A program made the translations under genes and the position numbers. The notes under the pieces were generated by a model, which saw only the letters and a program-made list of their open reading frames with translations, did not search any database and was not told the origin of the DNA. From Symbiodinium kawagutii (lineage: Eukaryota; Sar; Dinophyceae; Suessiales; Symbiodiniaceae): a stretch of 64,000 bases of DNA. Positions 1 to 10,609 of the stretch are shown piece after piece. Position 1 is the first letter of the stretch; each line of letters opens with the position of its first letter. The stretch spans positions 33,892 through 97,891 of the forward strand of contig VSDK01001703.1 in the NCBI GenBank assembly GCA_009767595.1, in the 5' to 3' direction.

Positions 1-738
1 GCGTCAAAACCTAGCTCTTGGGTTGAGATTTTCAACACATTGAACCCATTGGGCTGCCCTTCGATGATTGAAGATGATTAATAGCTAACCTGCATGGATT
101 AGCGATGAGTAGCAAATTAAGTGACTCGCTTCAAACATCTTCAAACCATTAGATTTAGTCAGTTAGATTTATATAGTTAATCAGATTTGATTAGTGTTGA
201 CCACAAACACTATCGGTCAATGTCAATTCTTCACACTCATTGTTGTTCACAATTCATTAAGCACTAGCAACAGTTGGCAATCACTCTTAATCATTAGCCA
301 TATGGTTGACCATTAGCAATCATGTTTGCCCATTTCCAGCCATGAGCAATCATTGAGCATTCACGATCGCTGTTCACCGTTGGGACTCTTTATTGACCGC
401 CTACCACCAGTGTTGACTATCAGTAATCAATGACAAACAATAGTCATTGTTAACCATTAGCACATTGCTTTTGACCAGAATGTAATTAGTACAAATCATT
501 TACAGTCAATATTGAATGATTGAGGATTGGAATTTATTTGCAATCATCGTTAATCATGGGCAATGACTATGAATCATTAGCAATCAGTGTGAAGCATTGG
601 CACGACATTGTCAACGATTGCCAATTATTGTAAACATGAACCATCATCCTGAAACATGATCAAGCAGTGTGAACCCCTGTGAACCAATATTATTTGTGGT
701 CCTAATGCTTATTGACATAAGCTGTTTACTTTTTCAAG
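1..738. other. AT-rich spacer with degenerate short repeats
   Basis: No gene seen. The stretch is built from loosely repeated pieces such as CATTAGCAATCAT and TTGACCATTAGCA, too diverged to define a unit. Probably intron or intergenic DNA. Confidence 0.5.
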
Positions 739-929
739 ATATCCCTCTGGCGGGCTTGTATGACTGCTGCCATGGCACCACTTCCAGGTCCATTTTGCGT
801 GCGGTGAAACGATTCCAGGAGCCAGCAGAGTATATGGAGATTGCCTCCAATGTTGTGACCAATCAGGCTGTGGTGAAGCTGAAATACATCCCAGGCGGGT
901 CGCCAGTGGTGCCCTGCTTGGAGTTCTGA
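739..929 (+). CDS. Putative terminal exon, unidentified protein
   Basis: A GC-richer island follows a pyrimidine-rich acceptor ending in TTTTCAAG at 738. Read with a two-base start phase it stays open for about 62 codons to a TGA at 927-929. It contains the pieces AEYMEIASNVV and VVKLKYIPGG, which look like ordinary protein. The opposite strand is also open, so strand is not proven. An internal donor such as GTGAAA near 808 would make it a shorter internal exon. No family was recognised. Confidence 0.25.
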
Positions 930-1420
930 CAGGACCAATGCTGGTTGTGTATCAGAATCTGCCCAGCGATATCGACTGGGGCCTGCCAGTTCTATTAAGC
1001 CAGCTTGCCAATGGACGGAGGAGTGCTAGCCAGCCTGCCAGAAGATCAATGGAAGTTGATGAAAAATCAGTGGGCTTCAATTGAATTGATCAATCCAGCT
1101 GGCAGATCTACATTCTGGCAAGGTTGGTGAGGCTACTGTAGCCTGCAGTGATCGCCGGACAATCCCAGCCATTTCTTCAGCTTACGGGAACTTAACCTCA
1201 GGGCTGCAGTTGCGTCGATTGATGGCTTGACAAAATGTTTTAACCATAGCATGGTGGTGAATGCTTGATGCTCTAGGGTATAAACAAAACAGCAACCATA
1301 TATGCAACAAACGTAATAATCCACGGGGTATACAGCAAGAATGGGAGATCCAGCTCTGAATAAACCACCCCAAGCCTTGTTATAGCTGGTGTTTCACCAT
1401 CAAACAGTTTATGAACAAAT

Positions 1421-1496
1421 GGATCTCCCATGCATCTCCCATAGATCTCCCATAGATCTCCCCATGCATCTCCCATAGATCTCCCATGGATCTCCT
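1421..1496. repeat. Short tandem repeat, unit about 10-11 bp
   Basis: About seven copies of ATCTCCCATAG and close variants (ATCTCCCATGC, ATCTCCCATGG) stand head to tail. A plain short minisatellite. Confidence 0.7.
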
Positions 1497-1523
1497 AATC
1501 CCGTGGAGCTCCGAATCGGTCAG

Positions 1524-1619
1524 ATTTTCGCATGCCCGTGGTGGGCACCGGCATCGAAAGCTGGGTTTCGAAGCATTTTGCTGCCGACATCGAGGTGGAC
1601 GTGCTGGGCGGCCGCTGCG
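1524..1619 (+). CDS. Putative internal exon, unidentified protein
   Basis: The segment is GC-rich in AT-rich surroundings. It is preceded by GGTCAG (acceptor) and followed by GTTGAC (weak donor). With start phase 2 and end phase 1 it reads FRMPVVGTGIESWVSK and then ADIEVDVLGGRC, which looks protein-like. A second frame is also open (phase 0), so the frame choice rests on composition. The gene is unknown. Confidence 0.25.
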
Positions 1620-2433
1620 GTTGACCTGTCGCGACGGTTTGGAATTTTGGATCTATATAGGGGTGAACTATGAGGTGAAGTAACCCCTATAGCAGGTCTA
1701 TAAGGTAGCTGAAAGTTTGGCTCTAGAAGGTCTATATGGTTTGGTTAAGGTAGCTGAACTAACTCATATAACCATGGTTAATGAGATAGAACGGTCAATG
1801 ATTGCTGGGTTGTTGTACCTACTGGTGGATGAATTTGATTGAATTCATCGTTGTTCAAATTCTGGCAAGTAATGGGCGAGAACAATAGATGAAATTCGTG
1901 AACAATCAGCTGGCTTAAGCTGGTGTATTGTAGCAACAAGCAATCATTACGTTGTTTTCATCTACATGGTTGCGGCTGACAAGCATCCTGCTTGTTACCC
2001 CCGGTTTTCCGCAAAGTCTTGCCAGAACCAGTCCACCATGGTAGCATGAAGCTCATCTCTGGGCTGCCAACATGATCTCCGAGTTGATGAGATGTAAAGT
2101 ACTGCATCGTACTGCTCCACTTTGAGTAGTAATTGAGTAGTATGCAAACTTCCACAGCATAGTATTACTTGAGAGTCAGTACCTCCTCCAGATAGGACTC
2201 CATAGAGATGTTGATCTTTGCTGACTACGCACTGGAGCCAGTGCCTCATCGTTTCCCATATTTGTGCAGTTGATTCCGATGCTGATAGCGGCTGATCTTG
2301 GCTCAGTTCGGTATTTGATGTGCTTGATGTGCAGACACAGTATCAACATGTTTGTATCTATATGTTATATGTAAGTACAGCACGGATTAAGATTCGTATC
2401 CATCCGCAATATACATAACAACCATTCATGCAG
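1620..2433. other. Spacer or intron without recognisable feature
   Basis: No repeat family or coding signal was recognised. The region ends at a good acceptor (ATGCAG) for the exon that starts at 2434. Confidence 0.4.
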
Positions 2434-2549
2434 GATTGGTTGGACCATTGGAGTGCCTTCCGTGAGAAAGCATGTCCCAATGGTCGCCGGGTCACCGCAC
2501 CCAGCTGTCGCCTTCAAAGCTGCGACATGGTGGATTCGTTTCGCATCAG
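2434..2549 (+). CDS. Putative internal exon, unidentified protein
   Basis: This is one of the best-bounded exon candidates. It follows ATTCATGCAG and runs into CATCAG|GTAAGG, a textbook donor. The phase-0 frame is open over all 116 bases (38 codons plus 2) and reads DWLDHWSAFREKACPNGRR and so on, rich in Cys and Arg. A second frame is also open. The donor fixes the + strand. No domain was recognised. Confidence 0.4.
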
Positions 2550-2705
2550 GTAAGGCCTCGAGTGCCAGATGATGCAGCGGTGATTTTGTCCTACAACTTG
2601 CGATGCAAGCAGGACAACAGCTGGCTGTGCTGCGGACAAAAATACTGTACCGTCCAAGTTAGGTATCAATTCAATAGCTGTGCTACACAAATGTGCATGT
2701 AGGTG

Positions 2706-2810
2706 TATATATATATATATATGTGCATTTATAATTTTAGTTATTTTTACAAATATGAAACAAAATATATACATATATATGTTACTGTATATATATATAT
2801 ATACTGTCTA
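2706..2810. repeat. TA-rich microsatellites
   Basis: Several short (TA)n tracts are interleaved with AT-rich sequence. Beyond them, to about 3150, no gene or repeat family was seen. Confidence 0.7.
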
Positions 2811-3157
2811 TTCATGTTGGTTTAAATACACATGTATTTTGATGCATCAAGAGGGAGAGAGACAGAAAGACACACAGAGTTAAGGAGAGAGGGAAACATA
2901 CGTCTACAATAACTTGATCTTTGGAGAAATGTGTCGAATAGCTCCTGATGCTACTGGCCATAGGATGATAAACATATTTATCCTATTTCCCCACTTGATA
3001 CGTTGATATCCAATTCAATATCATGTCATTCTGGGACCACATTACCAAAATACAATTCCATTGTCGGACCTAGAGGTTTTCTCATGAGGCCCAAACCCAG
3101 GTTTATTGGGATCAAGAAGATAAGCAGAAAATCTTGGTTGGGCGGGTAGTTGTTTTG

Positions 3158-3273
3158 ATGTCAAAACCCTTAGTCCCCCTGGTTCCCCTATCATTCACCA
3201 TTGTTTTCCCTATAGTTTTGTTGGTTATTCTCCACCATTATTGGTTGGTTAACTGCTTGACCCAGCTCGCCAT
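3158..3273 (-). mobile_element. M1 miniature inverted-repeat element, diverged
   Basis: An inverted copy of family M1. It has the internal order TCAAAACCC, CCCCTGGTTCCCCTATC, CCATTGTTTTCCCTAT, then TTGACCCAGCTCGCCAT. The outer ends are worn compared with the copies at 44825 and 14940. Confidence 0.6.
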
Positions 3274-3540
3274 ATGGTTGTGACCTACACTCACATGATG
3301 CCAATTTCATTGGACTTCCTTGGTCTAAACATGACTTGAGTTCATGAGGCTTCGGCAAAAATCCTCGGCTGGTGAACGGTGCTTGTGAACTTTCGTGATG
3401 GCGAAAAGAATCCAACCCCTGACCTTCATTAAGCAGTTTGAAGTATACATTTGAGGTGAGCTGTGTGATTTGTGCTGCTCTTCTGTGAAAGGATTGGTGT
3501 GGCAGGTTCATAGTCACCTGGTTGATTTAGTCCGCTCAAG

Positions 3541-3640
3541 CTGTGACAAAGCTGGCTGTCAGCCAGGGCGAAGACCAGTTGGCGGCAGAAGCTGCTGGCT
3601 CTGAGCTCTTCGATGGAAAGCCCCGTTTGGCTCGGGACAG
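3541..3640 (+). CDS. Putative internal exon, unidentified protein
   Basis: It lies between CGCTCAAG (acceptor) and GACAG|GTGGGC (donor). With start phase 2 and end phase 2 it encodes VTKLAVSQGEDQLAAEAAGS followed by ELFDGKPRLARD, an acidic, alanine-rich stretch typical of real protein. A shorter version that uses CAAAG at 3556 is open in another frame. The end phase would fit the exon at 6487, but other exons may lie between. Confidence 0.35.
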
Positions 3641-4389
3641 GTGGGCGACAGCTGATCTCTCAGGTCGCGCCAGTCAGCCAGTTTCAATGTCTGAAATGAG
3701 GAGAGTTCAGGCAAATGCACTGGTGGAACAATTGTTTATTAGCTTGGGCAGGTTATTTGGTATCCAAATGCGGTGGAACAAATTTGGCACTTGTGATTCT
3801 TCTTGAGAACAAAGACCACAGTTAACACGCAACCAAGATAGGTATTCCTGATAGGGAAAAACATCTCATTTCGATGTAGACAAGATTGGCCTGGTAGATG
3901 TTTGGAGACCGGAGACCAGTACAGTTGGGTTCGTCATCAAAGGGGGGTACCCCAACGGTGTCAAAACTCTCGAAGTGCACCGTTAACGGAGACATCCATG
4001 CTTTCAGCCGGCTGATGTACCGGAAAAATGCCAGGAAACCATCATAAATGATGGTGAATGAACCATTTTCCTGGTAATTGCCTGTAACTATATCTCGATG
4101 TTTTTTGCGGTAGCTTGCACGGCCAAGCAGTATTGCAGTTTGTCACTAGAGTTTCTGAATGAAGACCTATTATTTTGGTTGCTGCTATTGGTGTCAGGCA
4201 CATGAAAGTCACAAGTATATTCGGGTGCCAAACAGAGGATTATCAGCATTATCCACACACTTTAGTGGTTTAGTGGTGCCAAAATTGTTTCAACGGGAGT
4301 GTTTGGACAATCATCTTCCATGCTTCCTATGGTCGTCTTGCAGTTGACCGAAAATCAGTTGCTGTTTTTTTTGTCTTCTTGCTGCTGTT
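3641..4389. other. Spacer or intron without recognisable feature
   Basis: Nothing recognised apart from short AT-rich runs. Confidence 0.4.
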
Positions 4390-4413
4390 GATGATGATGA
4401 TGATGATGATGAC

Positions 4414-4444
<31 letters not shown>
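4390..4444. repeat. (ATG)n microsatellite
   Basis: A near-perfect GATGAT trinucleotide run. It runs into a GC-rich segment (4446-4610) that is open in two + frames and one - frame. No splice boundary there was convincing, so no exon is called. Confidence 0.9.
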
Positions 4445-4718
4445 GCTGTCGAGTGGGCGGCCTTCTGCGACTGTGCGTTGAAAAGGTGGCGTTGTCGCAT
4501 CGTGCGGCAGCTGCTGGCGCCCGAAGCTCAGTGGGAGATGGCTGTCCATGGCCACTTTTGTTGGACCTACGAGCACCAGCCATTGCCATCATCCAACCGA
4601 ACCTGGAAAATAGATGGCGACATTTTTTCAAATAAGATTATAGCTTATGGATTGCCTCTAACAGTAACTAGGGTACCTTCTTTACACTCAGGATGTCAGC
4701 CTGGTAAGGCACATGTTT

Positions 4719-4880
4719 GGAGCGTGTAAGAGTTGTGTTTAGGAGCCTGTAAGAGTTGTTTTGGGAGCCTGTAAGAGTTGTTTTTGGAGCCTGTAAGAGT
4801 TGTTTTTTGGAGCCTGTAAGAGTGGTTTTTGGATCCTGCAAGAGTTGTTTTTTGGAGCCTGTAAGAGTTGTTTTTGGAGC
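4719..4880. repeat. Tandem repeat, unit about 22 bp
   Basis: About seven copies of GAGCCTGTAAGAGTTGTTTT with small length changes in the T run. The run is followed at once by two related hairpins. Confidence 0.85.
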
Positions 4881-4927
4881 TTTATTTTCGTGTTTCAAAC
4901 CTCCAATTTGGAGCTCCCAACGGGCTC

Positions 4928-5068
4928 AAAAATGACACTTAAGTCTGGGAGTTAAGTGTCGTTTTTGGGAGGAAAGTTAAGTGTCATTTTCGAGCTCTCG
5001 CCATAGGCACAGACGAAAGTCTGGGGTCCAAAAATGACACTTAAGTCTGGGAGTTAAGTGTCATTTTT
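4928..5068. repeat. Two copies of a 15-bp-stem hairpin
   Basis: AAAAATGACACTTAA pairs with TTAAGTGTCATTTTT across the loop GTCTGGGAG. The copy at 5030-5068 is perfect. The copy at 4928-4966 has one mismatch. The motif GTTAAGTGT is carried on in the tandem repeat that follows. Confidence 0.85.
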
Positions 5069-5159
5069 TTCTCCTCCTGGAGCACCATTTTTGGACCATT
5101 TTTGGACCACTTTTGGATCATTCTGTGGAGACCAATTATAAAGTTTGTACAAGTTAAGC

Positions 5160-5395
5160 CCTATTTTTGGATAAAGTTAAGTGTTGTTTTTGATGAAGTT
5201 AAGGGTCATTTTGGATAGAAATTAAGTGTTGTTTTTGATAAAGTTAAGTGTTGTTTTTGATGAAGTTAAGGGTCATTTTGGATAGAAGTTAAGTGTTGTT
5301 TTTGATAAAGTTAAGTGTTGTTTTTGATGAAGTTAAGGGTCATTTTGGATAGAAGTTAAGTGTTGTTTTTGATGAAGTTAAGAGTTGTTTTTAAG
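5160..5395. repeat. Tandem repeat, unit 67 bp with 22-bp substructure
   Basis: The phrase AAGTTAAGGGTCATTTTGG recurs at 5196, 5263 and 5330, exactly 67 bases apart. Each unit holds three related blocks built on GTTAAGTGTTGTTTTTGAT. It shares its core word with the hairpins just upstream, so the whole 4719-5395 block probably grew from one ancestral unit. Confidence 0.85.
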
Positions 5396-5839
5396 GGGTT
5401 ATAAGTTATAAAGAGTTACTGTTAGAAGAAATGACTAAATTATAGCTTATGCAGGTTATGTAGGTCTCATCATCCAACAATAGCCATTTAATGGAAATAG
5501 ATGAAACTTATATAACTTAACCTGATTTCGGCGATGATGTATGACATGTGATGATAATTAATGCGGAAACTCACGAGTAACTTGGGTGTGCACCATGGCT
5601 ATAGACAGACCCACACTTTTGTCTTACGAGGTGTATGATGTGATACATTTGGATTTGCATTTAGATGGTATGGCTATGTGTGAACTACTTGTGTTTTTTT
5701 GTGGTATGTATGGCTATGTCACTGTGCATTTGATTGCATTATATTACGTGCACATTTTGTATGTAGGTATATAGTGTATTTACATATTTATATATACATA
5801 TATATATATTATATAGTCATATAGTTTATAGCAGCAAAT
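5396..5839. other. AT-rich spacer with TA tracts
   Basis: No gene recognised. Short (TA)n and TATG runs lie near 5760-5830. Confidence 0.4.
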
Positions 5840-6121
5840 GCCTGGGCTTTGCCCGGATTCACAAGACCTGCCCAGAAGTTACTCCTGTCAAATGTTCAAA
5901 CCCCTGCGCAGCAGACTTTGAGAGGCAAACAACTCTATACCCTAAATTCCAGACCCTGAAACCTTACCAAATAACCGTAAGCCACAAACTCTAAACGATA
6001 AACCCTAAAGCCCCAAACCCAAAATCACTGCGTATAGCCAGTGTCTATTGCAATTTCTTTGGGCAATGTTCAATTGACAGGTATTACCACATGCAGTGCA
6101 ACCACTGGGCAAAGCCCAGGC
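5840..6121. mobile_element. M7 inverted-repeat element with telomere-like core
   Basis: Perfect 15-bp terminal inverted repeats bound a 282-bp element: GCCTGGGCTTTGCCC at the left and GGGCAAAGCCCAGGC at the right. There is no coding capacity, so it is a miniature non-autonomous element. The interior carries decayed CCCTAAA-type repeats and then AATCACTGCG.ATAGCCAGTG, itself a small hairpin (CACTG/CAGTG). The same interior and diverged ends recur at 38027-38332. No clear target duplication was found. Confidence 0.75.
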
Positions 6122-6365
6122 TTTTTCGTTCTCATATAAACAACATCTAAGATAAGATGCGATTGCATGTTACATGTTGCTTGTGCCTGGGTATGTCATT
6201 AACGTTGCATCATGACGCAGCAACGTTGCACTGTAATTCGATACAGAATGTGTGCGATAGGTCACAGCAGTACCTGATCATTTGCATCCTGAAATATCTG
6301 AAATGAATTCGTCTAGACACCGGGGCCCCCCAAATTACTCGTTTCACTACACGTGAAGCATATAC

Positions 6366-6465
6366 AGTAGGTGTTTCTTCAAGTAGAGGTACCCCCAGTT
6401 ATCATCCTTTAACCAATGATAGCATCTTGTAGTCATAAACCAACCACGACTTGGGGTCCCAGCAC
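6366..6465 (-). mobile_element. M2 element, partial
   Basis: It holds the M2 interior (GTACCCCCAGTTATCATCC, then ATAAACCAACCA, then TTGGGGTCCC), but both CTCAA-type ends are missing. An exon candidate follows at once. Confidence 0.4.
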
Positions 6466-6486
6466 CCTGGGGTTCTGTGGTCGCAG

Positions 6487-6595
6487 GTACTACCCTGACA
6501 TCATCTGCTTGCAACACGTGCAGGCCCGGGAGCAGTCGCGGGAGCAGTCGGCCGCCATGCTTTGCTGCGCCAGGCCGAGTTGCCATCATCGTTCT
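6487..6595 (+). CDS. Putative internal exon with PDIICLQ motif
   Basis: It is bounded by GTCGCAG (acceptor) and CGTTCT|GTAACC (donor). With start phase 1 and end phase 0 it reads YYPDIICLQHVQAREQSREQ. PDIICLQ is the signature around the first catalytic Glu of the endonuclease/exonuclease/phosphatase fold (CCR4 and nocturnin type, usually PDIICLQEV). Here His stands where the Glu is expected. One short motif is weak evidence, and the C-terminal half (Cys- and His-rich) does not continue the fold. Confidence 0.3.
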
Positions 6596-7426
6596 GTAAC
6601 CGGGAAGGCGCGCCCAGGGCACACACCCGTGGTTTTTCGCATGTGGTTGACATGAGCAGTTGAGTCGTTTCAATCATTTTGAGGCGTTCGAAAGTCGTGA
6701 AATGTGATTAGAATGCCAATGGACCAGCTATCAGTGAGCGGGTTTTCAAACTCCTTCATGGACAATCAACAGCAATGATAGCCGGATACAATTCCTTATC
6801 GCAACAGCGATGTGACCGACAATTTTAATCCGTGCTCTTGCAAAATATCAGTCGGCAAACAGTCGTCATTGGCGATCTATAATTCAATATTTGGGATATC
6901 TGGGAAACGACCGGGACTTTTCGACAGCGCTCACAAGGGCAGAGCTAATTCAGCCAATCTTGGTCATTTTTTCCTATGATCAAGTCGAACAATTAGGAAA
7001 CAAACAGCAGTGCAACATGAGCTCATGAGTATGAGGGTTCTCGTGGGAGGATCCAATGGTCTTGCATCAATGGCCATGTTTTGAAGTTTTTGTTGCTGAA
7101 AGAGCACATGTCTATGTTCACAAGCTTAGCCCCAAATCACAGTATGACCGATACAAACCTGTGCATGTTTGCGTGGTTGCCCTGTACTCCCATGTATGCA
7201 TGTACCCATCAGGAAGAGTCGTGACACGTTTTTGATGGGATGGTGTCCATGACCGATCTGTGGATGGTGGTTTCCCAAATTGCTGACGGTGATGATGTGA
7301 GGAAGCCCCAATGGATAATCTTTGTTCATGAATGAGGACCAATTATAGGGACTGTATAGGGGTTGTAAGGATTAATAATTGGCAATAGTAGGGGATAAGA
7401 AGGAACAATAATGGTTAAACTGATTA
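6596..7426. other. Spacer or intron without recognisable feature
   Basis: No coding island with splice-like ends and no repeat family was recognised. Confidence 0.4.
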
Positions 7427-7523
7427 GTTCGTGGTTTGATCGACATTTGTTATTTTTCTCGGTGATAATTAACAAATGGTTGGTTGCCAAATATTTTTCA
7501 TAGTCGTTGAAACCACTAACCAG
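7427..7523 (+). mobile_element. M3 element, diverged
   Basis: It keeps the M3 core AACAAATGGTTGGTTG, TTTTTCATAG and the right end GTTGAAACCACTAACCAG. The left end (GTGGTTTGATC) is worn. Confidence 0.6.
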
Positions 7524-8115
7524 AATAATGATGTTCATATTATGATGGTGAATCATTGTGGACGATGGTTGATGATGCTGGTCAACCTTTGTTGACTAGC
7601 TACTTACTACTTGTCGCTGGATGGAAAATGTGGCCCCATTCCCAATTGGAAAACTTAAATCATCTACTTAAATGGTTGATTGTCCATTGCCATGTTAGAT
7701 TACCAGCGTATATATGAACCATCCAATTATTTTCAGTATTCCCGTGGGCTGGTTTGTATGCAGTTCGGTGATGGCTGCCACAATTTCAGCATGAAACTTG
7801 ACACAACAAGCACTATGAAGGATAAACCAAGGTTTTGTTACAGCCCATTGCTGCAATGGTTAAACTGGATTGTAGCAAGAGTAGCAGCCATTCTCATGAG
7901 GATAAGCCTCCCTGGTACCATAAGGCCTTTTGCCATTGATGGCTTCTTGAAAGAAATGCCACTGCCCAGGCATGGATGGTGCAGTGAAATCCTCAGGATC
8001 TGGCTGGTGCCGTGGGCCTTGAAAATCAGTCTTTGAGAATTGATATCGGCCATGAAATCCGCAGATCGGCATTGAAATCCATGGGATTGTCCCAGACTTT
8101 GAAGAATTCCAAGGC
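7524..8115. other. Spacer; 7838-8110 open on both strands
   Basis: The second half is less AT-rich and open over roughly 90 codons on each strand. No splice boundaries or family were convincing. It could hold an exon or a worn transposon piece. Confidence 0.3.
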
Positions 8116-8222
8116 TGCTTGGTGCTTTCAAACATGTTTTTTCCTTTATAAAGTAGCTATTAACAAATGGTTGGTTGACCTGCGCATATTTTTCATGGGG
8201 TGGTTCAACCACCAACCACAAG
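8116..8222 (+). mobile_element. M3 element abutting an exon candidate
   Basis: The left end is CTTGGTGCTTTCAAAC, the core ATTAACAAATGGTTGGTTG and the right end GGTTCAACCACCAACCACAAG. The final AG is the acceptor of the exon candidate that starts at 8223. If that exon is real, this M3 copy makes up the whole intron end. Confidence 0.65.
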
Positions 8223-8389
8223 GTCTACCACCAACAGCCGCTCTCAGCCGAGCTGCGCAGCTCGCGCAGCTCGTTCAGGTCCAACTGCCCAGCAGGGGGG
8301 ACCTGTATCTTGGTGGCACTTGCCAGGGCCACGACCTGACGAACTCAGCTGGTGAAAATCCGCTGGTTGCAAGGCATCATTTGGGCGGC
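8223..8389 (+). CDS. Putative exon between M3 and M5 elements
   Basis: A GC-rich 167-bp segment begins right after the AG of an M3 copy and ends right at the GTAACC of an M5 copy. With start phase 2 and end phase 0 it encodes an Ala/Gln/Leu-rich stretch (LSRAAQLAQLVQVQLPSRG) followed by GTCQGHDLTNSAGE. After the M5 intron (8390-8500, GT...CAG) the same frame meets a TAG within nine codons. It could therefore be close to a gene end. No family was recognised. Confidence 0.3.
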
Positions 8390-8510
8390 GTAACCAGCTA
8401 GTACCCTAGGTTTTGAGCTTTTTTGGAATATGATGATATGATTGATTTACCATTTTTCGCCACTAAAGTCGTTAAACTTTTAGCAAGGGATCTAGATCAG
8501 CCACCAAGTG
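8390..8510 (+). mobile_element. M5 element with intron-like ends
   Basis: The M5 consensus starts GGC|GTAACCAGCTA, passes through TTTTGAGCTTTTTTGG and TTAGCAAGGGATCTAG and ends ATCAG|CCACCAAGTG. The inverted ends are GGTGGC-like at the left and GCCACC at the right. GT at 8390 and CAG at 8498-8500 make it a complete potential intron. Confidence 0.65.
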
Positions 8511-9625
8511 ATGATAATCAACCATAGTGGGGAGCATCATAATGGATAATCAACTCGTTTGGGTGATCAACCAGCATCGATGTCACTACAGGATTGTGAA
8601 CAGTAAAGCCGCTACCTTAAGCTTGTTTTGTTGGGAGAGGGAAGCTGGAAAGCCACAAACAGTCAATGATCAATATTCATGTTCAAATTTGTAGCAGACC
8701 GTCAAATCCTTATGTCTGAGATGCAAAAACACGAGCTGTTTTGCATGATAGATCATGATACCGTTGTCAAGAAGCAAAAACTACAAAGCTGTTGATTCAG
8801 CTGTGGGCAATCACTAGAGATAGTCAAGGTTTGGTTCAGCCAAGTCAGATATTCACATCACACGGGTTTCTTCAAGCCTCCACCTACAGCGCATGGAGGG
8901 ATAAGAAGCGCTTATTGCTTCACATAGACTCAGTACCCTAGTACTGCTCTATGAAAGACCTTGGTCGATTTTTTGGCATTGCCGAATCTACGGTCCTTCT
9001 CAGCACTTGGGACCATCAATTCGCACAATGCTAACGGAATAAACACATTCGGTGGTAATTTGTTCCCCACTAAAACCCCCTCAATACAACCCCTCCTGGG
9101 GAAGCTGGGAAGAATCTGGAGCCTGCAATCAATACTCACGTAGCTTGGTTCACCCAGTCAGTTCATAGGATTGAAGGTTGGTGCTTTACAGTTTGTTTTT
9201 TTTGAGATATTAACCATTATTGACCATTCTCAACCCTTTCCAACCATGATTAATTAACCTATACTAACCAGGTTGGTAAAGGGGTACCACCATTTATGGA
9301 CAGCCCCATTTGGTTCCGATGATTCGTTCTCCCTGTTATTAATGGAAATTCCGTTTTTTTCTAGAATATCAAGGAATCTAAGTTTTTGCACATGCTTTTT
9401 TTTGATATGTAAGAAATTGATGGTGGCATGCTATGCTCAAGTAATGGCGGCTTCATCGTCAGTTGTTGGTTGTTCAGCCTTACAACGATGGTAGCTCGCC
9501 GCTCCAGTGAGAGGCTGAATCACATGATCAAGAGACTGGAAAAGCAGGCGATCTTCGTGAGAGACGGGGCCACGGGCCACCATAGCGGCTGCTGGTTGGT
9601 GATTTCAAACATTTTGCATAGTGCA
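8511..9625. other. Spacer or intron
   Basis: AT-rich, with short open segments (8960-9140 on both strands; 9500-9590 on the + strand). None has boundaries good enough to call. Confidence 0.35.
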
Positions 9626-9676
9626 TAGTTTCCCTGGTAATTATTTTTGCATATGGCAAAATTACCAGGGAAACTA
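9626..9676. repeat. 17-bp-stem inverted repeat
   Basis: TAGTTTCCCTGGTAATT at 9626-9642 is the exact reverse complement of 9660-9676. The inner TTTTGC/GCAAAA words can extend the stem. The word TTTCCCTGGTAA also occurs in M3 elements. This looks like two head-to-head M3 fragments, with a third fragment at 9705-9745. Confidence 0.85.
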
Positions 9677-9800
9677 TAGTTTCAAACATTTTGCATAGTT
9701 GCCACGGGCACCATTTCAAACATTTTGCATAGTTTCCCTGGTAATTCTTCTAATGCTTGACATATCCAGCCATGATTCTTCCATCTTCATCCCAGCCAAA

Positions 9801-10011
9801 ACTGGTGGGTGGGTTCAAACATGTTTTAGTTTCCATAGTATATGGTGGTTTCTCAAAATGGGGATCCCCCACACTGGTTGGTTTATTGCTATACATGGCT
9901 ACTATTGGATGATTCAGGGGTAGCCCTATTTTGAGAAACACCCATAGAACTATTAACAAATGGTATGTTGACTTATATTTTTCATGACTGGGTGGTTCAA
10001 CCACCAAGCAG
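9801..10011 (+). mobile_element. M3 element interrupted by an M2 element
   Basis: The left half is CTGGTGGGTGGGTTCAAACATG to TTTCCATAG. The right half is AACTATTAACAAATGG through GGTTCAACCACCAAGCAGG. Between them lies a complete M2 copy (9841-9946). Removing M2 restores an M3 of normal size, so M2 arrived later. ATAG lies on both sides of the insert and may be its target duplication. Confidence 0.7.
9841..9946 (+). mobile_element. M2 element nested in M3
   Basis: Terminal inverted repeats are TATGGTGGTTTCTCAAAATG and ATTTTGAGAAACACCCATA. The interior carries the family words TTGGTTTATTGCTATA and GATGATTCAGGGGTA. There is no coding capacity. Confidence 0.75.
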
Positions 10012-10609
10012 GAAGTCGTTGCCTGATCGAGTGCAGGGCCACAAACCGCTGGGCTTGGCGGCTTGTTGGTTGGTTGCTTGGGAAAAATATGTGGCCAGAT
10101 GCCAGTAGCTGGTTGGTTGGTTCTGCAGGCTTATGGGTTTTCCAAAGCTTGTTGGTTGGCTGCTTGTTGTAGAGTTAAGGCTGATGATTCGGGCTCAAAC
10201 TGATCTAAGATGTTTTTTTCTAGGGAAGTTTCCTCCCTGTTTTTGATGGGGAAATGTTCTTACCCGTCATGCACAAATGCCTGGGTGGCATATGGGAAAT
10301 TACACACACATGAAAAATGAGACAGTGTCAACACAGCTGTTGGTTCATTGACCCAACAACATTATATAGCAATCACGGCCAATCAGCATTCATTATGGTT
10401 TACATCATTCATTGGTTGATTGGTTGATTGGGCAGTATTCCCCTGCAGGTTGACCAAGATTGACCATAGATCAGTGTCTAAAAGACCACTGGGTTCATTG
10501 GGCAGGTCTATACCCTTTGGCGGTCGGTGTTCAATGGTATTCATGCACCTACCTGGTGTTTACTTGAGTTTGTTTCCAAAGCCCCCCCAGCCAGCATAAT
10601 CAAGAATAG

